NCBI RefSeq assembly: GCF_030268225.1
Contig: NZ_BSQG01000001.1
Coordinates: forward strand, 62,001-126,000
DNA: 64,000 nt
Reading direction: 5' to 3'
From: Nocardiopsis ansamitocini
Lineage (GTDB): Bacteria; Actinomycetota; Actinomycetes; Streptosporangiales; Streptosporangiaceae
A program made the position numbers and the translations under genes. This document shows positions 6,977 through 19,068 of this stretch, one piece after another. The first letter of the stretch is position 1; every line of letters begins with the position of its first letter. The notes under the pieces are model-generated. The model was not told where the DNA came from. It did not search any database and saw only the letters and a list, made by a program, of their open reading frames with translations.

Positions 6977-7789
6977 ATGGACAAAAAAATTAATCCGTTG
7001 TGGGTGCGATTCGGGCAACAAGTTCGCTACCACCGCGAGCAAGCAGGGGTTTCGCAGAGTCAGCTCACGAAGTTGATGACGATCGAACCGGCGATGCTCA
7101 GCGCTATCGAGCGAGGCACACGAAGGGCCAAAGCGGATCATGCACAACAGATCGATAAGGCACTCTCTACAGGAGGAAAACTCAGCCGTCTTCTTGAATC
7201 TTTGACCACCAACAACGGATCTCCGAGTTGGTTCCGCGACATTCTGGCATTGGAGAAGCAAGCCACGGAGATCGACGAGTACGATCCGATCCTGATTCCG
7301 GGACTCTTGCAGGTTGAGGGTTACGCGCGAACGATCCTGCGTGATGGTCGCCCCGGGGACAGCGACGCGGAGATCGAAGAACTGGTCCAAAGCCGCATGA
7401 AGCGCAAAGCGCTCCTGGGCGGCGGGCAGCCTCCACGCGTACTCGTGGTGCTGGACGAGATGGCGGTCCGTCGCCCCGTCGGCGGACATGCGATCATGAC
7501 GGCGCAGTTGCAGAACCTGCTCGATGCCACGGCGAACTCGTACGTGGTGGTTCAGGTGGTTCCGTTCGCCACACACCGGCATCCGGGACTTTCCGGGGCC
7601 TTCCGGCTACTGCGCGGGCCGGAGATCGGTGAAATCCTGTATCTGGAAACCGCGATCGGCGGATCTCCCGTGGACGACACCGACCACGTGGCCAACTGCA
7701 CCCACATGTTCGGGGACTTGCGCGGTGTGGCGCTTCCCCCCGACAAGTCACGCGAGTTCATCGCGGACGTCATCAAAGGAGGCTTCTGA
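6977..7789 (+). CDS. XRE-DUF5753 regulator (Scr1/WhiJ type)
   Basis: This 270-residue protein has an N-terminal XRE helix-turn-helix (VRYHREQAGVSQSQLTKLM, then PAMLSAIERGTRR, about residues 16-50). A full DUF5753 domain follows, from about residue 90 (YDPILIPGLLQVEGYARTIL) to the end. It is the usual fused form, unlike the split pairs to the left. With the DUF397 gene 3 bases downstream it forms the common two-gene system linked to development and antibiotic control, and often described as toxin-antitoxin-like. The ATG at 6977 is chosen because the helix-turn-helix follows directly. Confidence 0.92.
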   Translation: MDKKINPLWVRFGQQVRYHREQAGVSQSQLTKLMTIEPAMLSAIERGTRRAKADHAQQIDKALSTGGKLSRLLESLTTNNGSPSWFRDILALEKQATEIDEYDPILIPGLLQVEGYARTILRDGRPGDSDAEIEELVQSRMKRKALLGGGQPPRVLVVLDEMAVRRPVGGHAIMTAQLQNLLDATANSYVVVQVVPFATHRHPGLSGAFRLLRGPEIGEILYLETAIGGSPVDDTDHVANCTHMFGDLRGVALPPDKSREFIADVIKGGF

Positions 7790-7792
7790 ACC

Positions 7793-7984
7793 ATGGACGC
7801 GCACGCCACCAAGTGGCACAAGTCCAGCTACAGCAACGCCAGCGGCGGAAACTGCGTCGAGGTCGCGGAGACCACGGACGTCGTGCTGGTGCGTGACACG
7901 CAGAACCGGGGCCTTGGGCATGTGGGGGTTTCGGTCGAGGCGTGGGGCGCCTTCCTCGCCGAGGTGAAAACCGGTCGCCTGTAG
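7793..7984 (+). CDS. DUF397 small protein
   Basis: This 63-residue protein has the DUF397 signature: WHKSSYSNASGGNCVEVA, then VLVRDTQNRG and a C-terminal W-AFL-EVK-G. It is the constant partner of XRE-DUF5753 regulators (BldB-like family) and is probably co-translated with the gene 3 bases upstream. It likely modulates the regulator by direct contact. Confidence 0.93.
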   Translation: MDAHATKWHKSSYSNASGGNCVEVAETTDVVLVRDTQNRGLGHVGVSVEAWGAFLAEVKTGRL

Positions 7985-8578
7985 CCCTCCCCCTAGGTTT
8001 CGGTCACCCCCCTTTCGCGTGTCGGGAGGGGGTTTGCTCGTGCCCGGGACCGGCTGGACGTGCTCTTTTTCAGAAGCGGGTGAGCAGCCCCAGCAAGGCA
8101 CACCCGTCCCTCGGGGCCGCACTCCAAAAAGTCGTACGCCGCACCGATGAGCGGGTGTCTTTGTGGAGAGCGCACCGGCAGCGGCCAGCAGTGCCACCTC
8201 GACCTGGAAGCAGTCGTGCGGGGCACCGGACACGACACCGTCAGCGGGTGCCGGCGAACCGCTCCATTCCCCTCAGCGCCCCCGTCGAGCACGCGCAGGC
8301 CGCTCTGCGCAGAGCGCTGGAGGGCATGACCACGCGCTTTCGTCGAGGAGCGCGCTCGCGCAGGGGCCGGCGGCTGTTGTCCCGGGACATGAAGAGGGTC
8401 GTGGTCGCGGTGGGCGGCCGGCGCCGCGACGTATCCGGTGCAGGAATGGCCCGTCCGCGCGAAAACCCACCTCGAACGCTCCCGGTGGCCCCGCCCCGGA
8501 CAGACCGACGCCCGCCCCCGATGGGCGGGCCGCGCCGGCTCGGCCGGGGTGGTCCGCCCGCGGGGCGGGCGGGGAAGG
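7985..8578. other. intergenic region with two terminators
   Basis: No gene supported in 594 bases between convergent operons. A C-rich/G-rich hairpin followed by TTT at about 8007-8035 ends the DUF397 operon. Hairpins at 8510-8530 and 8554-8572 end the minus-strand permease operon. The stretch 8100-8450 is open in several frames but has no start, ribosome site or recognisable protein. Confidence 0.5.
8554..8572 (-). terminator. terminator of the sugar permease operon
   Basis: Arms CCGCCCG (8554-8560) and CGGGCGG (8566-8572), directly after the permease stop. A second hairpin with GCCCGCCC arms lies at 8510-8530. Confidence 0.6.
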
Positions 8579-9406
8579 CTACTCCTTGACGGCGCCGCCG
8601 AGCAGGCCGTTGATGAAGTTGCGCTGCAGGAAGAAGTACACGATGACCAGTGGAAGCGCCACGATCACGGCCGCCGCCGCGGTGACGCCGATGTCCGCGC
8701 CCTTGACGTTGCCCGCGAAGAAGGACAGCGAGAGCGGGGCGGTGCGCACGTCCACGTTGTCGGGTACGAGCACCAGGGCGAGCAGGAAGTCGTTCCACGC
8801 GTAGAGGAACACGATCAGCGCCAGGGCCGAGACACCGGGCAGCGCAGCGGGCAGCAGCACCTTGGTGAGGGTCTGGAAACGGGAGGCCCCGTCGATGGAC
8901 GCCGCCTCGGGCAGCGACTTGGGGATGCCGCGGAAATAGGTGTGCATCCAGAAGACACCCAGGGACACCGACAGGCCGATCTGCGGCAGGATCAGCGCCG
9001 CGGTGGTGTTGATCAGCCCCATGTCCTTGATCAGGGAGTGCAGGGGGACGATCACGCCTTCGTAGGGCAGGACCAGCCCGATGAGCAGGACGCCCAGGAT
9101 GGTGGCGCCCATGGGGACCCGGAGCCAGGCCAGCGCGTAACCGGTGAGGACCGACAGGGTCACGGTCACGACGACGACGCTGAAGGCGACGGTCGCGCTG
9201 GAGAGCAGCGCCGAGTCGAAACCGCCTCCCGACCAGGCACGGGCGAAGTTGTCCAGGGTGAAGCTGCGCGGCACCCCGAGCGCGCTGGGCCGGGCACCGC
9301 GCTTGCTCAGCGCGAGGATCAGGATGGACAACGCCGGGTACAGCGCGATGATCGTGCCGATCACCAGGATGAGGTGGCTGATCACCGACTCGCGACGGGA
9401 TCTCAT
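8579..9406 (-). CDS. sugar ABC transporter permease, MalG type
   Basis: A 275-residue inner-membrane permease of the carbohydrate (CUT1) ABC family with six predicted helices. The EAA loop is PEAASIDGASRFQTLTKVLLP at about residues 175-195, the contact site for the ATPase. The MalG-like ending is FFLQRNFINGLLGGAVKE. Its ATG overlaps the stop of the other permease as ATGA. There is no ATPase gene nearby. In many actinobacteria one shared MsiK-type ATPase, encoded elsewhere, energises such transporters, and that is likely here. Confidence 0.92.
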   Translation of the reverse strand: MRSRRESVISHLILVIGTIIALYPALSILILALSKRGARPSALGVPRSFTLDNFARAWSGGGFDSALLSSATVAFSVVVVTVTLSVLTGYALAWLRVPMGATILGVLLIGLVLPYEGVIVPLHSLIKDMGLINTTAALILPQIGLSVSLGVFWMHTYFRGIPKSLPEAASIDGASRFQTLTKVLLPAALPGVSALALIVFLYAWNDFLLALVLVPDNVDVRTAPLSLSFFAGNVKGADIGVTAAAAVIVALPLVIVYFFLQRNFINGLLGGAVKE

Positions 9407-10353
9407 CGGGCGGGCTCCCTGTCTCGGAGAAGGAAGAGGACGAGCGCGGTCAGGATCAGGATCATCAGGGTGAGCAGGACCGAAACGGTGGCGGCGATGC
9501 CGTAGTCGCGCGTGTTGAAGGCCGCCTTGTAGATGATCACGCTGGGCATGATGGTGGAGTTGCCCGGTCCCCCCGACGTGGTGTTCCACACGACGTCGAA
9601 GTTGCGCAGTGCGTAGGTCGTGGTCAGGACCAGACCGAAGGAGATCTCGCGGCGCAGGCCGGGGAGCGTGACGGTGAAGAACTCGCGCACCGCCCCCGCG
9701 CCGTCGATACGGGCCGCCTCGTAGAGCTCGGTGGGGATGCGCTGGGCACCGGCCAGGAAGAGCACCATGCACAGTCCGAACATGACCCAGGTACCGATGA
9801 GGCCGACGCTGGGCAGTGCGGTCGCGAAGTCACCGAGCCAGGCCCTGGTGATGCCGTCCAGCCCGAAGAGGTCCAGGAAGCCGTTGAGGGGACCGTCCGC
9901 GGCGTACAGGTAGCGCCAGGCCACGGCCACGACGACCCCGGAGAGGATCTGGGGGACGAACAGCGCGGCCCGGAAGAAGGCGAGCCCGTGGATGCGGATC
10001 CGCGCCATGACACCGGCGAGGACGAGGCCGACCGCCGTGGGAAGGACGGCGTAGAAGACGATGAAGACCAGCGAGTTGCGCAACGCGAGGCGCATCACCG
10101 GATCGCCCAGGACGTCGATGTAGTTCTGCGGACCGACCCACGTGGCCGCGGTGACGCCGTTCCACTTCCACAGGCTCAGCCAGACCGACTGCCCGAGCGG
10201 GTAGAGGACGAACACCGCGAAGAAGACCATGGCGGGCAGTACGTAGAACAGCGCCCGCCAGTCCTTTCGCGGGCGGCCTGGTCGGCGCGCGACGCGGCCG
10301 GAGCCGCTTGCGGAGGGGCGCCGGGAACCGGGCCTGGTGGTCACAGCGGGCAT
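9403..10353 (-). CDS. sugar ABC transporter permease, MalF type
   Basis: A 316-residue CUT1 permease with an N-terminal basic, Pro/Arg-rich tail, six helices and the EAA loop ELYEAARIDGAGAVREFFTVTLP. The ATG at 10353 has AGGAG 5 bases upstream and gives MPAVTTRPG. It is the first gene of the two-permease operon, divergent from the binding-protein gene at 10924. The substrate is probably an oligosaccharide or glycoside; which one cannot be read from the sequence. Confidence 0.92.
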   Translation of the reverse strand: MPAVTTRPGSRRPSASGSGRVARRPGRPRKDWRALFYVLPAMVFFAVFVLYPLGQSVWLSLWKWNGVTAATWVGPQNYIDVLGDPVMRLALRNSLVFIVFYAVLPTAVGLVLAGVMARIRIHGLAFFRAALFVPQILSGVVVAVAWRYLYAADGPLNGFLDLFGLDGITRAWLGDFATALPSVGLIGTWVMFGLCMVLFLAGAQRIPTELYEAARIDGAGAVREFFTVTLPGLRREISFGLVLTTTYALRNFDVVWNTTSGGPGNSTIMPSVIIYKAAFNTRDYGIAATVSVLLTLMILILTALVLFLLRDREPAR

Positions 10354-10923
10354 CGCCGCTCCTGAGGGCTTGAACGGGGACGGCACGCGACGCAGCTCGG
10401 GCACACGACCGACCGTGATGGTTTCGGGTGGGGTGGCGCAGGAAACCACGGCGCACGGGGAAGTTTGTGGACGGACAAGCCGATGGGAGCCCCCGCGCCG
10501 CACAGGTCCGGCGCCTTGAAGCGCACCCTACTGGAAAGCCCCTGAGTGATGTTTCAGAACCATAGTCCGCTTTGCGAAGATTGATGCTTTTTCAACCACA
10601 TGCCCCATGGCTCACCGCGAACCGGACACCTCGGGACGACCATGCGCATGCCTCATCACAAAGCACGCATGGGAAGCGCATTCCACCGCCACAGCAACGG
10701 ATGCGATCAGTTCGTGATGTGAAAATCCGCCCGCCATCTTGTGTGATATGTGCAACTGGCAGGGCGAACCCGTCCAAGGGGCTCAAAATGTAACAATTAA
10801 ACTTCCTTTGGGCGATGTGGGTTTCCCTTCCTGGACGACCGCTTTCAACGGCTGCGAGGATCTGTCACCGCAACGCGAACCAAGGCTGGCGAGACGGCCC
10901 TCCCCCTAGAGGAAAAGTAGAGA
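10354..10923. promoter_or_regulatory. divergent promoter region of the sugar transporter
   Basis: 570 bases without a gene, carrying promoters for the permeases (minus) and binding protein (plus). At 10670-10685 the imperfect palindrome TGGGAAGCGCATTCCA resembles operators of LacI-family sugar repressors with a central GCGC, such as CebR/CelR boxes, though it is two bases longer. AT-rich stretches at 10560-10600 and 10785-10815 could hold the promoters. No LacI gene is in the window. Confidence 0.4.
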
Positions 10924-12351
10924 ATGACGGAAAATACTGCAGATACGGCTCTGAATCCGCTCTTTAGCGCGCGAAACAGACGATTCGGTCGTGCTGGAGT
11001 CGGGGTGCTCGTAGCCGCCTCTCTCGTGGTCACCGCGTGCACCCCCGGAGGCGACGAGGCCGGTGGGCCCGCCACGCTCTCCGACGAGAACGAGGTCACC
11101 GAGCCGGTGACCCCCGAGCAGATCGCCGAGCTCGGTGACGTCACGCTGCGTCTGATGCTCGACTCCAACGACGAGTCCGCCATGGGCAAACTCATCCCGC
11201 GCTTCGAGGCGGAGTACCCCAACGTAACGGTCGACGCGCAGTTCAAGTCGTTCGACGACCAGATCGGCACCGTCGTGGCGACGCTGCAGTCCGGCGGCCA
11301 GAACCCGCCCGACCTCGTCCACGGCAACCAGGGCTACTCCGTCGACGGCGTCCTGGTCGAAGGCGGCCTGGTGCGCCCCCTCGACGACATCGCCGACGCC
11401 TACGGCTGGACCGAGGACTACAGCCCCTCGCTGCTGGGCCCGCTGCGCTGGTCCAGTGACGGCCGCACCTTCGGTTCGGGCAGCCTGTACGGAATCAGCC
11501 CGGTGACCCAGAACGTCGGCGTCTTCTACAACCGGACCAAGCTCCAGGAGCTCGGCCTGGAGGCCCCGGAGACGTTCACCGAGTTCGAGGCAGCGTTGGA
11601 GACCGCCAAGGCCGCCGACGAACAGCCGCTCATCATGGGCAACCAGTCCCAGTACCCGGGTTTCCACGCGCTGGGCATCATCGCCGGCGCCGAGAGCGAG
11701 ACCCTGGCCATGACCGAGTGGATCAACGGTCTGGAAGGCGCGGACTTCGTCAGCGAGGCCAACCTGAAGGCCGCCGACACGCTCCTGGAGTGGGAGGAAG
11801 AAGGCTACTTCCAGGAGGGCTACAACGGCATGAGCGAGGAGGACGCCACCAACCGCTTCGGCGAGGGTGACGCGGTCTTCTACATCGCCGGCGACTGGAA
11901 CGCCGCCCCCCTCGTCGAGGGCGCCACCGCCGACATCGGCTTCATCCCCGCCCCCAAGGGCGACAGCGGCGCGCACAACTCCCAGGGCTCGGCCGGGCTG
12001 TCCTGGCACCTCAACGCCGAGAGCACGAACGTCCTGCCCGCGGCGGCGTTCCTGGGCATGCTGATGGACGAGCAGCACGCCGCGGACCTGACCTCGGTCG
12101 GCCGCATCCCGCTGTCCGACCCGGGCAACGTCGATCTCGACCCGCTCTCCGAGGACACCATCACCGCCACCCAGACCGTTCTGGGCGACGACGCGCTCGT
12201 GGGCTACTGGGACTACGCCACCGACACCATGTACGACACGATGGGCGTCAAGACGCAGGAGCTGCTCGCCGAGAAGATCACGGTCGACGAGTACCTCTCC
12301 GCGATCCAGAAGGACTGGCAGACCTTCCAGGCCGAGCGCAACAGCGGCTGA
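10924..12351 (+). CDS. extracellular sugar-binding lipoprotein
   Basis: This 475-residue protein starts with a signal peptide and a lipobox (LVVTAC, Cys at residue 39), so it is anchored outside the membrane. The rest is a family 1 (MalE/UgpB-like) solute-binding protein: DVTLRLMLDSNDESAMGKL, then a FNRT-like YNRTKLQELGLEAPETF block typical of CUT1 binding proteins. GAGG precedes the ATG. It should deliver the sugar to the divergent permeases. A hairpin at 12368-12437 follows. Confidence 0.92.
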   Translation: MTENTADTALNPLFSARNRRFGRAGVGVLVAASLVVTACTPGGDEAGGPATLSDENEVTEPVTPEQIAELGDVTLRLMLDSNDESAMGKLIPRFEAEYPNVTVDAQFKSFDDQIGTVVATLQSGGQNPPDLVHGNQGYSVDGVLVEGGLVRPLDDIADAYGWTEDYSPSLLGPLRWSSDGRTFGSGSLYGISPVTQNVGVFYNRTKLQELGLEAPETFTEFEAALETAKAADEQPLIMGNQSQYPGFHALGIIAGAESETLAMTEWINGLEGADFVSEANLKAADTLLEWEEEGYFQEGYNGMSEEDATNRFGEGDAVFYIAGDWNAAPLVEGATADIGFIPAPKGDSGAHNSQGSAGLSWHLNAESTNVLPAAAFLGMLMDEQHAADLTSVGRIPLSDPGNVDLDPLSEDTITATQTVLGDDALVGYWDYATDTMYDTMGVKTQELLAEKITVDEYLSAIQKDWQTFQAERNSG

Positions 12352-12367
12352 TCCGACGCACGCCGGC

Positions 12368-12437
12368 CGGGCCGGCCGTCCGCCTGAGTGGGATCGGGGG
12401 CGCACCCCCTTCCCGCCCGGGCCGGGCGGCCGGCCCG
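12368..12437. terminator. convergent terminator
   Basis: Arms CGGGCCGGCCG (12368-12378) and CGGCCGGCCCG (12427-12437) pair across a loop that itself holds a GGGGG/CCCCC hairpin. It lies between the binding-protein gene and the oppositely oriented kinase gene. Confidence 0.5.
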
Positions 12438-12459
12438 TTCTATGTCGGGCCCACGCCGC

Positions 12460-13389
12460 TCAGCCGGTCTGATCCGTCAGGAACGCACGCAGTTCGGCGG
12501 AGCGGGGAGCCGTCGCGGGGCCGAGCCGGGTGACGGCGATGGCCGCCGCCGCGTTGGCCCAGCGGGCCGCCTGGTGCGGGCTCCGTCCCGCGGCGAGCGC
12601 CGCGACGAACGCCCCGGTGTGCGCATCGCCGGCGCCATTGGTGTCGACCGCCGCCACGGCGAAGCCCGCAACGCGAACCGGATCGCCGCCGGATTCGGCC
12701 AGGAGGCACCCGCGCGCGGAGTCGCGCAGCACGACCAGGCTCCCCTGCCGCCCCCGGCGCACCAGGTCCGCTGCGGCCTCCTCCGGACGCGACAGACCGG
12801 TGACCAGTTCGGCCTCCCGCGCGTTCAGGCTGAGAACGTCGACCCGGGCGAACACGCGTGCCAGGATCGCGGGGTCGATCTCGGCCACCACCGGCGCCGG
12901 GTCGAAGACCAGTCGTACCGAGTCGGGAAGTTCCTCGATCCAGCGGACCAGGTCCCCGACCCGTGGACCGGACATGAGCGAGTACCCGGCCACGTAGACG
13001 AAGTCGCCCGCTTCCACGGGCGCCTGCGCCAGTTGCGCGTAGGCCAGGTGCCCTTCGGCGCCGAGGCTGCTGATGAAGGTGCGTTCGGCGTCGGAGTCGA
13101 CGAGGGCCACGCAGAAACCGGTGTCCAGGTCGGGAAGCGGCGGGTGGACCACCTCCACCCCCTCTTCGGCCAGCGCGTGCCTCGCCATGTCACCGTTGCG
13201 GCCCGTTCCGTGCGCACCGGCGTAGAGGACCTCCATCCCGCTTCGGGCGGCGGCAGCGATGACGTTGAATCCTCCGCCCGGTGAGGTACTCGTGGACGTG
13301 GCGAGCACGTCACCGCCCGCGGGGGGAAGGGCCGGGACGGTCATGACGAGGTCGGCGACCACCGACCCGCAGTGGATGAGGCGGCTCAC
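12460..13389 (-). CDS. PfkB family carbohydrate kinase
   Basis: A 309-residue ribokinase-like kinase. The N-terminal part has the GGGFNVIAAAARSG sugar-binding segment (PfkB signature 1, about residues 37-50). The C-terminal part has DTNGAGDAHTGAF (about 249-261) with the catalytic Asp and anion hole. It phosphorylates a sugar or nucleoside with ATP; ribokinase, fructokinase and nucleoside kinase are all possible. It follows the ADP-ribosylglycohydrolase gene on the same strand after two hairpins, which suggests partly separate control. Confidence 0.9.
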   Translation of the reverse strand: MSRLIHCGSVVADLVMTVPALPPAGGDVLATSTSTSPGGGFNVIAAAARSGMEVLYAGAHGTGRNGDMARHALAEEGVEVVHPPLPDLDTGFCVALVDSDAERTFISSLGAEGHLAYAQLAQAPVEAGDFVYVAGYSLMSGPRVGDLVRWIEELPDSVRLVFDPAPVVAEIDPAILARVFARVDVLSLNAREAELVTGLSRPEEAAADLVRRGRQGSLVVLRDSARGCLLAESGGDPVRVAGFAVAAVDTNGAGDAHTGAFVAALAAGRSPHQAARWANAAAAIAVTRLGPATAPRSAELRAFLTDQTG

Positions 13390-13412
13390 GGGGCGGCTCT
13401 CCTTGGGTTCGT

Positions 13413-13482
13413 CCGGCGACCGGATCGACGGTCGCCGGAAGTGGGCTGGTCGACGGGGTGCTCCGGCCGGAGCACCCCGTCG
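13413..13482 (-). terminator. tandem hairpins between glycohydrolase and kinase genes
   Basis: Two inverted repeats lie in the 108-base gap. A perfect 16-base-arm palindrome occupies 13451-13482 with no extra loop bases. The second hairpin has arms 13413-13421 and 13430-13438. They may terminate or attenuate transcription coming from 14502. Confidence 0.6.
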
Positions 13483-13497
13483 CGGCGGGGCGAGGGG

Positions 13498-14502
13498 TCA
13501 GCGTGCGCGCAGGGCCAGCAGTTCGTCGGTCAGCGACTCGAAGTCGATGCCGTTGACGTCGCGCACGGTCGCCGCCGCCTCGGCGGGGAAGGCGGCCGTT
13601 CCGTGGCAGGCCCCCAGAATCGCACCGAGGATCGCGGCCACGGTGTCGGTGTCGCCGCCGAGGGCCGCCGCCAGGCGGACCGCCTTCCACGGGTCGTCGA
13701 CGCAGTGCTGGGCGAGTGCGAAGACCGCGACGACGGACTCCTGGGAGGCCACACTGGTGCCCACCACGTCGTAGGTGAAGTCGAGCACCTCGGCTTCGCC
13801 CCGACCGATGACGTGGGTGCGGGCCCAACCGATGCGGGCCGCCATGTCACCGCCGGCGATCCAGTGCCCGCGCGTCGCGCCCACCTTGGCCGCGTGCTGG
13901 CCGGCGTCCAGCGCCTCCTGCGGGGTGGCACCGGCGATCCCCGCGCTCACCGCGGCCGCGACGGCCGCGGCGGAGGCGATGCCCAGGCCCGTGTTGTGGG
14001 TGACCAGACCGGCCTCGACCACTCGGTCGAGCAGGAGGTCGAGGGGCTCGTGCGGGGTGGCCACACCCACCGGGGCGATGCGCATGGCCGCCCCGTTGGT
14101 GGTTCCGGTGCGACCGGTCTCCTGGGGGGACTTGCCCTCGGCGATGGCGCTGATGGCGCTCTTGGTCGAGGGGCCGAGGAGGTCGGCGGAGCCCTTGGCC
14201 GCCATCTCCTTCTCCCACAGGGTGAGCTCGGTGGCGAAACGGTCGGGGTCGATATGCCCGTCGCCTTCGAGGAGCAGGCGCGCCACCAGCAGCGCCTGCT
14301 CGGTGTCGTCGGTGATGGTCCCGGCGCGCAGTCCAGGCGCGATGGGGTGGTCGGCGGGACCGTCCTCGAACCCTTCGATCACACCGAAACGGTTGGCGAT
14401 GTCGGAGCGCGACAGCAGTTGGGTGGGCATTCCCAGGGCGTCGCCGATGGCGAGGCCGTGCAGTGCGGCCAGTGCGTGGTCACGGGTGCGTGCGGTGTTC
14501 AT
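13498..14502 (-). CDS. ADP-ribosylglycohydrolase family protein
   Basis: A 334-residue member of the DraG/ARH family, cytoplasmic. The metal-binding motifs are present: GLAIGDALGMPTQL (16-29), TDDTEQAL (64-71) and GGDTDTVAAILGAILG near 290. The family removes ADP-ribose from proteins or nucleotides, or hydrolyses related ribosides, using two Mg ions. Placed with a PfkB kinase and a sugar transporter, a catabolic role on imported ribosyl compounds is plausible. The ATG at 14502 (MNTARTRDHAL) is chosen by homology; upstream codons look non-coding. Confidence 0.9.
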   Translation of the reverse strand: MNTARTRDHALAALHGLAIGDALGMPTQLLSRSDIANRFGVIEGFEDGPADHPIAPGLRAGTITDDTEQALLVARLLLEGDGHIDPDRFATELTLWEKEMAAKGSADLLGPSTKSAISAIAEGKSPQETGRTGTTNGAAMRIAPVGVATPHEPLDLLLDRVVEAGLVTHNTGLGIASAAAVAAAVSAGIAGATPQEALDAGQHAAKVGATRGHWIAGGDMAARIGWARTHVIGRGEAEVLDFTYDVVGTSVASQESVVAVFALAQHCVDDPWKAVRLAAALGGDTDTVAAILGAILGACHGTAAFPAEAAATVRDVNGIDFESLTDELLALRAR

Positions 14503-17850
<3,348 letters not shown>

Positions 17851-17864
17851 CCCGGCCGGCTTCC

Positions 17865-17897
17865 CGGGGGCGGCACGCCGAGGGCGTGCCGCCCCCG
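17865..17897 (+). terminator. terminator of geoA
   Basis: Perfect 15-base stem (17865-17879 with 17883-17897), 3-base loop GAG, 14 bases after the stop codon. Confidence 0.85.
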
Positions 17898-18097
17898 TCC
17901 CCTCACCGAGGACGAAGGGCGCGGAGGACACCCGCGATCCGTGTCACCCGCTGTGTGCCGGCATCCGTGCGGACCGTTCGTAGCGGGCACCGGGCCACAA
18001 CGGCCCCGCGGGTCGTCGGCCCAGTGCGCCCAGTGCGCCCGGTGACAGGGTGCCTGCCCGCCGAGGCGGCAGGCGCACACCTGCGGGCTCGCGGGGT

Positions 18098-18397
18098 CTA
18101 GTGCTCGTCCCAGTGGTCGTTGTGGACCGCGTGGCGGTGTCCGTCGTGGATGTAGTCGGTGTGGTCGCCGTGTGGCACGGCCACGTGCCCGCATCCCTCC
18201 CCGTGGCGATGCTCGTGGGCCGCGTGGGAGCGATGCTCGGTGGTGTTCTCGCACTCGTCGGTGTGGTCCTCGTGGACGCGGTGCAGATGCCCGTCGTGGA
18301 TGTAGTCGGTGTGGTCGCCGTGTGGCACGGCCACGTGCCCGCATCCCTCCCCGTGGCGATGCTCGTGCCCGCGATGCACTTCGTGCGTCATCGTCAT
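18098..18397 (-). CDS. histidine-rich metal-binding protein with tandem duplication
   Basis: A 99-residue cytoplasmic protein, about a quarter His. The unit HEHRHGEGCGHVAVPHGD followed by HTDYIHDGH occurs twice, 50 residues apart. Single-unit relatives in actinobacteria are often found near zinc uptake genes and probably bind zinc or nickel. A strong GAGGA site precedes the ATG at 18397. There is no transporter gene beside it here. No membrane helix is present, so the common label of permease for this family would be wrong. Confidence 0.8.
   Translation of the reverse strand: MTMTHEVHRGHEHRHGEGCGHVAVPHGDHTDYIHDGHLHRVHEDHTDECENTTEHRSHAAHEHRHGEGCGHVAVPHGDHTDYIHDGHRHAVHNDHWDEH
18141..18217. repeat. 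77-base direct repeat, copy 1
   Basis: Identical base for base to 18291-18367, period 150 bases (50 codons), inside the histidine-rich gene. Lack of even silent differences indicates a recent duplication or gene conversion. Confidence 0.95.
18291..18367. repeat. 77-base direct repeat, copy 2
   Basis: Second copy of the repeat at 18141-18217. Confidence 0.95.
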
Positions 18398-19068
18398 GGT
18401 CCTCGCTCCTCACGCGGTTCAACAGCATTGTCGCCGGCCTACTCGATCCGGGCGCGCGCCCGGACGACGGGCATCCGGCCGCACACTCGAAACGCTAGCC
18501 CTCTGACCAGGGAAAACAACTCGACTTCCGGTCAACTCTCGCCAAAAGTTGACCTCGCTCGGTGGTCCTGGCCACAAGCGGACGAGCAGGCCCGGAAACA
18601 CCCTCGGCCACGATTTCACCAATTCACAGTGCACCCATTTGATTACTCTAGGTAAAATATTCGGTGGTCGGGCTGGTCACGGAAGCAGTCGTCCATCGGT
18701 GCGGCCTTTTCTCCCCGTGCTCCTCGTCCTCCCTACGACCTAGCGGGCGCCCGGCTCCACCGCGGGCCAACAGCCGGCCACCGGGTGCTACGTGGCGGCA
18801 AGAAGCGAGGGTCGATTGCCTGCCTCCCCCTCCAGGAAACCGACCACGGGCGGGGAACGTCCGTTCTTCGCCGCGCGATCGACGAAATCTGGTGGTACGA
18901 CCGTTCGCCGTTCGTCAGCGCACCGTTGCCGAACGGCTTTCCGGGGCCGCGCTACGAGCACCGTCCTTCCCGGGAACGTTCGGCAAGAACGGCCGGACCG
19001 CTTCTCGGCACGCTCGCGGGCCTCTCGACCTCGACGCCCACCCGTCGACTGATAAGGAACCGACTCCC
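18398..19068. other. divergent intergenic region
   Basis: 671 bases with no supported gene. The frame of the downstream gene is open upstream to 18664 but reads as low-complexity Pro/Arg/Ser. An AT-rich patch at about 18635-18662 (TAGGTAAAATATTC) is the likeliest promoter for the plus-strand genes. Confidence 0.4.

Noticed and set aside
7748-8233. Minus-strand 161-codon frame after the DUF397 gene
   Set aside because: It overlaps the DUF397 gene and its terminator and has no recognisable content.
10906-12405. A 499-codon frame on the minus strand
   Set aside because: It is the antisense shadow of the sugar-binding lipoprotein, whose signal peptide and domain are clear.
18664-19068. N-terminal extension of the PrnB-like protein
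   Set aside because: Low-complexity Pro/Arg/Ser stretch without a ribosome site; GTG at 19069 has one.
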